A DNA stretch of 64,000 nt from Haloactinopolyspora alba (GTDB taxonomy: Bacteria > Actinomycetota > Actinomycetes > Jiangellales > Jiangellaceae): assembly GCF_003014555.1 (NCBI RefSeq), contig NZ_PYGE01000013.1, forward strand, positions 62,001 to 126,000, given 5' to 3'. This document shows, piece after piece, positions 1-6,763 of the stretch (positions are counted from its first letter, which is position 1; every line of letters begins with the position of its first letter). The translations under genes and the position numbers were made by a program. Under the pieces are notes generated by a model. It ran no database searches. It saw nothing but the letters and a program-made list of their open reading frames with translations, and had not been told where the DNA came from.

Positions 1-103
1 GGGTACGCATCACCGCACCGAGGCGTTCCCGCCGACACGACGTACCGGCACCGGTGTCACCCGCGTGCGACCGACGACGAACAAGGAAGGACCACGTCCC
101 CGC

Positions 104-937
104 ATGATCGCGATTCCCGACGTCACCCTGAACAACGGCATCACCATCCCGCAGCTTGGCTTCGGGACGTTCCAGATCGAGCCCGAGGACACCAAGGACG
201 CCACGTTGACCGCGCTCGACGTGGGCTACCGCCACATCGACACCGCGCAGATGTACGGCAACGAGAAGGAGGTCGGCGAGGCCGTCCGGCAGTCCGGCCT
301 CGACCGCTCCGAGGTCTTCGTGACCAGCAAGCTGAACAACAGCTTCCACGCCTACGACGATGCGCTGAGCGCCTTCGACCGGACCGTCCAGGAGCTGGAC
401 ATCGACTACGTCGACCTGTTCCTGATCCACTGGCCGCTGCCGGAGGTCGGCGACTACGTCGAGACGTGGCGCGCCATGGAGGAGATCTCCCGCTCCGGCC
501 GATGCCGCGCCGTCGGCGTGTCGAACTTCCAGCCGCACCACCTGCAGCGTCTGCTGGACGAGACCGAGATCGTCCCTGCGGTCAACCAGATCGAGGTCCA
601 CCCGTATCTCGTCCAGGACGACGTGCGCGCCTTCGGCACCGAGCACGGAATCGCCACCGAGGCGTGGGCGCCGATCGCCAAGGGCAAGGTCCTCGACGAC
701 CCCGTCATCGGGAAGATCGCCGAGCGGCACGGCAAGACCGCGGCGCAGGTGACGCTGCGGTGGCACCTGCAGCGCGGCGACATCGTCTTCCCCAAGTCGG
801 TGACCCGCAGCCGCGTCGAGCAGAACGCGGCCGTGTTCGACTTCGAGCTCAGCGACGACGAGATCACGACGATCGCCGGCCTCGACCGCGACGAGCGGAC
901 CGGCCCGCACCCCGACTACTTCAACTACGTCCCCTGA
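104..937 (+). CDS. Aldo/keto reductase
   Basis: A 277-residue single-domain (TIM barrel) NAD(P)H-dependent carbonyl reductase of the AKR superfamily, acting in the cytoplasm on aldehydes or ketones; the substrate cannot be read from sequence. The catalytic tetrad is visible: Asp and Tyr in HIDTAQMYGNE, Lys in VTSKLNN and His in LIHWP. The ATG at 104 begins MIAIPDVTLNNG, the usual N-terminus; an in-frame upstream extension to 65 looks non-conserved. A purine-rich AAGGAAGG lies about 13 nt upstream. It converges on the SDR gene, with a strong hairpin between them. Length is normal for the AKR5-like group. Confidence 0.93.
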   Translation: MIAIPDVTLNNGITIPQLGFGTFQIEPEDTKDATLTALDVGYRHIDTAQMYGNEKEVGEAVRQSGLDRSEVFVTSKLNNSFHAYDDALSAFDRTVQELDIDYVDLFLIHWPLPEVGDYVETWRAMEEISRSGRCRAVGVSNFQPHHLQRLLDETEIVPAVNQIEVHPYLVQDDVRAFGTEHGIATEAWAPIAKGKVLDDPVIGKIAERHGKTAAQVTLRWHLQRGDIVFPKSVTRSRVEQNAAVFDFELSDDEITTIAGLDRDERTGPHPDYFNYVP

Positions 938-951
938 CGCCTCGCCTCCCG

Positions 952-1002
952 ATGATCATCGGCAGTTTCCGGGCCATATGGCCGGTAACTGCCGATGATC
1001 AT
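952..1002. terminator. Hairpin between convergent genes
   Basis: A perfect 16-bp inverted repeat (952-967 and 987-1002), extended inward by further pairs after one mismatch, sits between the stops of the aldo/keto reductase and the SDR. Its outer end is ATGATCATC. It probably ends transcription from both sides. Confidence 0.75.
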
Positions 1003-1019
1003 GGGAGTGGCGCTGACCG

Positions 1020-1808
1020 CTAGGCGGTGATCATGCCGCTGGTGGCGTTGACGAACGTCCCGGTGATGGCGCCGGCCCGGTCCGAAGCCAGGAACGCCGC
1101 CGTCGCGGCGACCTCCGCGACGGTGGGTGAGCGCTTGGTCATCCGCATCGAGTCGAGGTTCTGCACGAGCCCGCGGAACGCGTCGTCGTCCATCTGCTGA
1201 CCACCCATGAACGGCGCGAGTTTCTCCGGCGACATCGTCTCGGGCAGCCCCGCCGTCCAGATACCCACCGCGCGCACGCCGGCGGGCCCGAGCTCCGCGG
1301 CCAGGTTGCGCACCAGCGTGTCGGTGGCTCCGTCGGCCAGGCCGGTGCCACCCATCATCGGGCTGCCGTTCGCCGACCCGCTGTTGAGCGCGAGAATGAC
1401 ACCCGAACCCCGCTCGGTCATGTGCCGGGCAGCCGCTCGAGCGGTGAGGAAGTTCGCCGTCACGCCGTTGACGACCGGGCGGAGCACGTCCTCGGGCGTC
1501 ATCTCGGCCAGCGGCATCCCCTGGACGTCGCCGCGGGTGACCAGGTTGAACGAGACGTCGATGCCGCCCGCGTCGGCCGCCACCGCGGCAGCGTGCCGGT
1601 CGACGGCCTCCTCGTCGAGCGCGTCGACCGTCTCCACGTGCGCGGCGCCGCCGGCGGCTTCGATGCGCGTGCGCACCGTCTCCAGCGGCTCCCGTGTCCT
1701 GCCCGCGAGGTGGACGGTCGCGCCCTCGGCGGCGAACGCCTCGGCCACGCCCGCGCCGATCGACCCGCCGGCGCCGTAGATGATCGCGTTCTTGTTCTGC
1801 AGCAACAT
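1020..1808 (-). CDS. SDR family protein lacking the YxxxK catalytic pair
   Basis: A 262-residue Rossmann-fold short-chain dehydrogenase/reductase. The cofactor loop GAGGSIGAG follows the first strand and the NSGS segment matches the catalytic Ser region. Where classical SDRs have YxxxK before the ALxxLxRxLAxELG helix, this protein reads TGLADGATDTLVRNL, which places Thr at the Tyr position and Asp at the Lys position. It may therefore bind nucleotide without classical oxidoreductase activity. The ATG at 1808 is preceded by GGAGG at 5-nt spacing. The gene lies 167 nt downstream of the sigma-factor gene on the same strand, so co-transcription is possible. Fold assignment is firm; activity is uncertain. 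Confidence 0.88.
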   Translation of the reverse strand: MLLQNKNAIIYGAGGSIGAGVAEAFAAEGATVHLAGRTREPLETVRTRIEAAGGAAHVETVDALDEEAVDRHAAAVAADAGGIDVSFNLVTRGDVQGMPLAEMTPEDVLRPVVNGVTANFLTARAAARHMTERGSGVILALNSGSANGSPMMGGTGLADGATDTLVRNLAAELGPAGVRAVGIWTAGLPETMSPEKLAPFMGGQQMDDDAFRGLVQNLDSMRMTKRSPTVAEVAATAAFLASDRAGAITGTFVNATSGMITA

Positions 1809-1975
1809 GGTCGCCTCCGTGAAGTCTCGGTTGGTGTCACACGCCCGGTGCGCGTGACGGTCGACCATTGAGACGCACGGGACGCCGCCGACTCATCGCT
1901 CCCGCCTGTGTTGATCGTGCAGTTCTTCGGCCGAGGATCGGACATTTCACCCGCTGGAGCCGAACTTCTCCGCGC

Positions 1976-3361
1976 TCAACGCGAGGAGGGCGGGTCGCTG
2001 AGCTTCATCGGCAGCCCGAATGCGGGGAACAGATGCGGCTCGAACGCGGTGATCTCGACGACGGCACCATCCACGATGCGCAGCACATCGAGGACCTGGG
2101 CGCGGTAAACGGCCGTGCCCGGCCGGCGCACGTACCCGGCCGCCGCCGGCATGCTGTTCGCGACCGTGGGCACGTGCCACCAGTCCCCCAGGAACTGCGG
2201 CGACGCCGGATCGGCCGACGGCGTGATGAACGACACCATCGCGTCCCGGCTGACGAACCAGAACGGGTTGGGCGGCATCGTCAGCACGACATCCGGGCTG
2301 AGCAGGTCGGCCATGGCGGAGATGTCGGCACGGTCCGAGGCGTCGATGTAGCGCTGCAGGACCTCACGTTCGGTGCCGGTGGGCCGGGTCACGCCGGACC
2401 AGTCGACGCCGGCGCCGTGCTTCGGCAGGTACTCGCGCATGGTCGGCCGCGCCCGCTGCAGTGCGCTGTTGACCGAGGCCACGCTCATCTCGAGTAGCGC
2501 CGCAGTGTCCACGGCGGACCAGTCGAGCACGTCACGCAGGATCAGCACGGCGCGCTGCTTCGGCGGCAGATGCTGGATGGCCACCAGGAACGCCAGCTCG
2601 ATGGTCTCGCGCGACTCGGCCACGTCGTCCGGTTGCGCCTCGGCGGTGGACAGCTGCGAGAGCGCCTCCTCCGGATACGGCTGCAGCCAGGTCACCTTCG
2701 GCGGCGGGTCGCCGTGGCCGGAGTCGATCCCCGGGACGGGCTCGTACCGTTCCGGCTGCCGCTTGGTGCGGCGCAGGAAGTCCAGGCACGCATTCGTGGC
2801 GATGCGGTACAGCCATGCCCGGACGGTGGAGCGTCCTTCGAACCCGTCCCGGTTCCGCCATGCACGCAGCAGCGTCTCCTGCACCAGGTCGTCGGAGTCG
2901 TCGTACGAACCGACCATCCGGTAGCAGTGCACCTGCAGCTCACGTCGGTACTGCTCAACCAGGCCGGCGAAGGCCCACTCGTCTCCCGACAGCATGGTCG
3001 CAGCTTCGTCACCGGCCGTCTCGCCGGTTTCCGTCACGGACGTTGGCGTGACGGAATCAGCATCGCCCGTGCCGCCGGCTGCGGCATCGCGCGCGACCCG
3101 GGCGATGCGACGCAACCGGCCCACCGACGACGACAGGTCCGTCACGTCGCCGTAGAACGTGTCCGGCACTCGAGGCTCCAGCGCCCGGACCCGTCGTTCG
3201 ACCTCGGCGATCAGCTCGTGCACGTCGCCGGTCGCGGACGTGCGACGGGACCGGTACGCCTTCTGCCGGCACGCCGGCGAGCAGTACAGCGACGAACGTC
3301 CGCGCCGTTCGGACCGGGCCGGCAGCGGCCCTCCACACACCTGGCAGCGTTCGTCACTCAT
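1976..3361 (-). CDS. ECF sigma factor (SnoaL-tailed, SigG-like) with an N-terminal zinc-finger extension
   Basis: A 461-residue protein. Residues about 4-45 carry a CxxC...YCSxxCRxxAYR zinc-finger pattern, followed by a helical linker to about 120. From an internal Met at residue 123 (ATG 2995) it is a standard ECF sigma factor: region 2 (ELQVHCYRMVGSYDDSDDLVQETL, RAWLYRIATNACLDFLRR), then region 4 (LPPKQRAVLILRDV, VNSALQRAR). The C-terminal 130 residues form a SnoaL/NTF2-like domain, as in SigG/ECF56-type factors that use the tail instead of an anti-sigma. The zinc-finger part is usually a separate small protein; here it is in the same frame with no stop. Either a true fusion or an internal start at 2995 is possible. 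The downstream SDR may be a target. Confidence 0.88.
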   Translation of the reverse strand: MSDERCQVCGGPLPARSERRGRSSLYCSPACRQKAYRSRRTSATGDVHELIAEVERRVRALEPRVPDTFYGDVTDLSSSVGRLRRIARVARDAAAGGTGDADSVTPTSVTETGETAGDEAATMLSGDEWAFAGLVEQYRRELQVHCYRMVGSYDDSDDLVQETLLRAWRNRDGFEGRSTVRAWLYRIATNACLDFLRRTKRQPERYEPVPGIDSGHGDPPPKVTWLQPYPEEALSQLSTAEAQPDDVAESRETIELAFLVAIQHLPPKQRAVLILRDVLDWSAVDTAALLEMSVASVNSALQRARPTMREYLPKHGAGVDWSGVTRPTGTEREVLQRYIDASDRADISAMADLLSPDVVLTMPPNPFWFVSRDAMVSFITPSADPASPQFLGDWWHVPTVANSMPAAAGYVRRPGTAVYRAQVLDVLRIVDGAVVEITAFEPHLFPAFGLPMKLSDPPSSR

Positions 3362-3475
3362 CGCCCACCTGCCGGGCCAGCGCATCGTTTCGTCTCACGT
3401 GACGCAATTGAGCCACACCCGACCGCGCCACGTGACTTCGGGGGCAATCACCACAGCTGCAGACGGCTTGGCGCC

Positions 3476-3607
3476 GTGACGCGTCGCGGCGACATCCACC
3501 TGGCCACGCTCCACCCGGCTCGGAGCACCGAGGCGGACAACCGTCGACCAGTCGCCATCGTCAGTAACGACGGCGCGCACACGACGGCCGCGCGCCTGGG
3601 CCTCTGA
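3476..3607 (+). pseudogene. Truncated MazF/PemK-type toxin remnant
   Basis: GTG at 3476 opens a 43-codon frame, TRRGDIHLATL then RRPVAIVSNDGA then TAARLG, which matches the conserved N-terminal half of MazF-family endoribonucleases (RGDIW..LxP, RRPVxVVSND). It stops at 3607, where intact toxins (about 105-115 residues) continue with VVTVVPVTSN. No antitoxin frame could be identified upstream. The remaining parts of the gap (3362-3475 and 3608-3769) hold nothing else I can support. Confidence 0.6.
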
Positions 3608-3769
3608 GCGGCCGTCACCGTCGCCGGCCGCGCCGAACCCGGTACCCTTCGAACGGACGAGCCCGGGGCTCCCCGCAACCCTGGCCCGTCCCGCGCGACC
3701 GGGTCTCACACCGTCCGGGGTGCGAGCACGCGAAGAACGGTCCGAGCCAACGACCAGCGGAGGCGAGCC

Positions 3770-4381
3770 GTGAGCATCGAGTTCTTCCTGACGTCACTGG
3801 TCGTCGTGCTCACACCCGGAACGGGCGTGCTGTACACGATGGGCGCGGGCCTCACCCGGGGCACCCGTGCCGGTGTCGTCGCCGCGGTCGGCTGCACACT
3901 CGGCATCGTCCCGCACATGATGGCCGCGATCACCGGGCTGGCGGCGCTGCTGCACACCAGCGCGCTCGCGTTCCAGGTGCTCAAGTACCTGGGCGTCGCG
4001 TACCTGCTCTACCTGGCGTGGAGCATGCTGCGCGAGACCGGGACGCTGACGGTGAGCCCGGACACCGAAACACGGTCCACGGCGAGGGTCGTCACGTCCG
4101 GCGTGCTCATCAACATCCTCAACCCGAAGTTGACGATCTTCTTCTTCGCGTTCCTACCGCAGTTCGTCCACGCGGGCGCGTCCAATCCGGTGCTGCCGAT
4201 GATCCAGCTCAGCGCGGTGTTCATGGCCCTGACGTTCGTGGTCTTCGTCGGCTACGCGAAGCTGGCCTCGTTGGTGCGCCACCACGTCATCTCGCGCCCG
4301 CGGGTGCTGACCTGGATGCGCCGCACCTTCGCGGGCGCGTTCGTCGCACTCGGAGTCCGCCTCGCCCTGGCGGAACGCTGA
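3770..4381 (+). CDS. LysE family translocator (amino-acid/metabolite exporter)
   Basis: A 203-residue integral membrane protein of the LysE/RhtB superfamily, exporting amino acids or small metabolites by proton exchange; the substrate is unknown. About six hydrophobic segments are present and the family signature is clear: PGTGVLYTMGAGLTRGTRAG near the N-terminus and GVLINILNPKLTIFF near residue 110. GTG at 3770 is preceded by GGAGG at about 7 nt. The next gene begins 45 nt downstream on the same strand, so the two may share a transcript. Confidence 0.93.
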   Translation: MSIEFFLTSLVVVLTPGTGVLYTMGAGLTRGTRAGVVAAVGCTLGIVPHMMAAITGLAALLHTSALAFQVLKYLGVAYLLYLAWSMLRETGTLTVSPDTETRSTARVVTSGVLINILNPKLTIFFFAFLPQFVHAGASNPVLPMIQLSAVFMALTFVVFVGYAKLASLVRHHVISRPRVLTWMRRTFAGAFVALGVRLALAER

Positions 4382-4425
4382 GTCCATGTCGTCTCGTGCT
4401 ACGTATCCGTGCGAAGGAGGGGCCG

Positions 4426-5127
4426 TTGCACGTCCAGCACGCACCCGAGCTCCGGCGTGACTTCCCGGAGCTCGCCGCCGGAGCGGTCGTCGCCGGAGGC
4501 ATCACGCCCGACGTCACCGTCGACGAGCGCGCCGCCGCGTTCACCGCGATCGCCGAGTCCCGCCTCGCGGTGACACCCGAGAGCGAGTTCCCCGAGATCC
4601 AGGCGTGGCGGCGCACGTTCACCGCGATGGGCCTGAAGTCCACGCAGTACCGCTGCGCGGCGGAGTCGCTGTTGCGGCGGTTCCGCAAGGAAGGCCGGCT
4701 GCCGCGGATCCACCCGCTGATCGACGTCTGCAACGCGATGTCGCTGGCGTATGCGGTTCCGGTGGCCGTGTTCGACCTCGCCCGGATCGACGGGTACGTC
4801 GACGTCCGGCGCGCCACCGGCGACGAGACCTACGAGACGTTCACCGGCTCGACCGAACATCCCGACGCCGGCGAGGTGATCTTCGCCGACGCCGCGGGCA
4901 GCGCGCACGCGCGGCGGTGGACGAACCGGCAGAGCGGCCTCTCCGCGGTGCGCGAGGCCACGACCGATGTGCTGATCGTCGCCGAGGGCATGCACGACGG
5001 CGCGGCCACCGACGTCGAACGCCTCGTCACGACGGTCGCCGACGAGGTCGCCGCCGTCTGGGCACAGACCGCCGCGACCGCCATGCTCACCGAGTCGGCG
5101 CCGCGGTTCGATTTCCAGAACCGGTGA
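4426..5127 (+). CDS. B3/B4 domain protein (solo PheRS-beta-like domain)
   Basis: A 233-residue protein resembling the B3/B4 editing domain of phenylalanyl-tRNA synthetase beta chain, without the rest of the synthetase. Typical segments are RRTFTAMGLKSTQYRCAAESLLRR, HPLIDVCNAMSLAYAVPVAVFD and the C-terminal RQSGLSAVREAT. Solo members are thought to hydrolyse mischarged tRNAs in trans or act as tRNA deacylases; this is family inference. I chose a TTG start at 4426 because AAGGAGG lies 5 nt upstream and the protein then begins HVQHAPELRRDFPE; the frame extends further upstream only over the previous gene. Confidence 0.85.
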   Translation: MHVQHAPELRRDFPELAAGAVVAGGITPDVTVDERAAAFTAIAESRLAVTPESEFPEIQAWRRTFTAMGLKSTQYRCAAESLLRRFRKEGRLPRIHPLIDVCNAMSLAYAVPVAVFDLARIDGYVDVRRATGDETYETFTGSTEHPDAGEVIFADAAGSAHARRWTNRQSGLSAVREATTDVLIVAEGMHDGAATDVERLVTTVADEVAAVWAQTAATAMLTESAPRFDFQNR

Positions 5128-5179
5128 TCATGCGTGTTCGCGCAGCACGCGACCTGCACGCAGCACGCATCACTGCCGG
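5121..5179. terminator. Bulged hairpin between convergent genes
   Basis: GTGATCATGCGTG (5124-5136) pairs with CACGCATCAC (5164-5173), leaving a 3-nt bulge. It lies between the ends of the B3/B4 gene and the quinone oxidoreductase and again contains TGATCAT. Confidence 0.5.
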
Positions 5180-6144
5180 TCCACGGTCAGCACGGTCTTC
5201 CCCAGGACGGTGCGGGCCTCGATCGCGGCGTGCGCGTCGCCGGCACGTTCGAGCGGCACCATCTGACCGATCACCGCGGTGACGTTGCCGGACGCGAGCT
5301 CCTCGAGTGCCTGCTCGGTCAGCCGCGTCCACTGGTCCGGGGTGAGTTGACCGATACCGACGACGGTGATGCCGCGCCGTGCCGCGTCGTCCGGGTCGAT
5401 CTCGGCGAAGTCGCCGCTGGCGGCCCCGTACGAGAAGAACCGGCTGCCGTCTGCGGTCACCCGGTAGGCGGAACCACCAACGGCCCCGCCCACGCCGTCG
5501 AACACCACGTCGACGCCGTTCCCGCCGGTCTCGGCACGCACCTTGTCGCCCCAGTCCGGCTCGGAGTAGTCGACGACGGCGTCCGCGCCATGTTCGAGCG
5601 CCAGCCGTTGTTTGGCTTCGCCGCGGACGGCGGCGACGACGTGCGCGCCGGCGGCGTGGGCCAGCGGGACGAGCCAGCTGCCGAGGCTGCCCGCCGCGGC
5701 CGTGACGAGCACCCTCGAACCCTTCTCGATGCCGCTGTTCTCGAACCTGCTCAGCGCTGTGGGGCCGTCGTGCAGCGCAGCCAGCGCGGCGTGCCCGTCC
5801 AGCGCCGCCGGCACCTCGAAGAGATCGCCGGCCGCCACCGCGACGCGCTCGACGTAAGCGCCGCCGTCACCCGTGCGCACCACGACGCTGCGCCCGCGCC
5901 ACCGCTCGTCCACCCCGTCGCCGAGCGCGGTCACCACACCGACGACTCCGGTGCCGGGGACGTACGGCGGCTGGAACGAGAAGTACTCCTGCCCCCAACC
6001 GGCGCGACACTGTGTGTCGAGGAAGAGCACTTCGACCGCGTCGACGTCCACCACCACCTGACCGGGCTCGGCGACGGGGTTGGCGAGCCCGGCAACAGCC
6101 AGCACCTCCGGACCGCCGAATCGTGTCACCTGTACCGCACGCAT
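5170..6144 (-). CDS. Zinc-independent alcohol dehydrogenase/quinone oxidoreductase (MDR family)
   Basis: A 324-residue medium-chain reductase of the NADPH:quinone oxidoreductase branch. The N-terminal GroES-like half begins MRAVQVTRFGGPEVL. The Rossmann half carries VLVTAAAGSLGSWLVPLAHAAGAHVVAAVR, and GGNGVDVVFDGVGG follows. No structural or catalytic zinc ligands are seen, which fits quinone/enone reductases. ATG at 6144 is preceded by GAGGGAG at 7 nt. The intergenic DNA to the divergent SnoaL gene (6145-6268) is comparatively AT-rich and contains AACTAAAGTT, a possible shared operator. The physiological substrate is unknown. Confidence 0.92.
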   Translation of the reverse strand: MRAVQVTRFGGPEVLAVAGLANPVAEPGQVVVDVDAVEVLFLDTQCRAGWGQEYFSFQPPYVPGTGVVGVVTALGDGVDERWRGRSVVVRTGDGGAYVERVAVAAGDLFEVPAALDGHAALAALHDGPTALSRFENSGIEKGSRVLVTAAAGSLGSWLVPLAHAAGAHVVAAVRGEAKQRLALEHGADAVVDYSEPDWGDKVRAETGGNGVDVVFDGVGGAVGGSAYRVTADGSRFFSYGAASGDFAEIDPDDAARRGITVVGIGQLTPDQWTRLTEQALEELASGNVTAVIGQMVPLERAGDAHAAIEARTVLGKTVLTVDRQ

Positions 6145-6268
6145 GCGCTCACTCCCTCGTTCGGACGCTGTTCGATGCAACGTGGGACGACGGTAAAACC
6201 CAAACTAAAGTTCAGGTCAATTCGGTCCGCTCTCAGCGCACGACCGAGACGTGCGAGTATCCGGTGCC

Positions 6269-6688
6269 ATGGACCAGCCAACGGCGACGCGGCTGCTCGA
6301 CGACCTTCATGCGGCGCAGAACACGTTCTACGCCGGCGGCGACGGCACGGCGCTGCGTCACCTGCTGACCGAGGACGTCGTCTGGACCGTACCGGGGCGC
6401 AACCGCATCGCGGGGACCTATCGCGGCCTCGACGAGGTCTTCGCCTACTTCACCCGGCGCCGTGACCTCGCCTCCCGGACCTTCCGCATGCACCGGGCCG
6501 ACGTGCTCGTCGGCTCTGGCGACAAGGTCGCCGCGCTGACGGACGGCACCGCCGTCGTCGGCGGCGAGCAGCGGCGATGGTCGACGGTCGGGTTGTACGG
6601 GCTCCGCGAGCTTCGCATCGAGGCGTGCTGGCTGTTGCCGCTGGACGCGGCGCTGTTCGACGAGATCTGGGGCCCGGAGCCCTCATGA
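6269..6688 (+). CDS. SnoaL-like / NTF2-like protein
   Basis: A 139-residue cone-fold NTF2-like protein. Family features are ALRHLLTEDVVWTVPGRNRIAGTYRGLDEVFAYF and the C-terminal ELRIEACWLLPLDAALFDEIW. Such proteins are ketosteroid-isomerase-like enzymes or ligand-binding proteins; no function can be assigned. I used ATG 6269 (MDQPTATRLL) rather than the in-frame codon at 6251. It is divergent from the quinone oxidoreductase, and the two may be co-regulated. Confidence 0.88.
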   Translation: MDQPTATRLLDDLHAAQNTFYAGGDGTALRHLLTEDVVWTVPGRNRIAGTYRGLDEVFAYFTRRRDLASRTFRMHRADVLVGSGDKVAALTDGTAVVGGEQRRWSTVGLYGLRELRIEACWLLPLDAALFDEIWGPEPS

Positions 6689-6740
6689 TCATCAACGATG
6701 CTCCGCGACATGGCACGGACGATCGTTGATGATCATGAGG
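6681..6740. terminator. 19-bp perfect hairpin between convergent genes
   Basis: The arm at 6681-6699 is exactly complementary to 6722-6740, with a 22-nt loop. It overlaps the end of the SnoaL gene and faces the metalloprotease gene. The outer sequence again has ATGATCATC. Confidence 0.8.
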
Positions 6741-6763
6741 TGCGGAGTGGTCCCGGTCCGGTC

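Noticed and set aside
3395..3709. A 104-codon minus-strand frame in the sigma/LysE gap
   Set aside because: It is antisense to the MazF-like remnant and has no supporting features.
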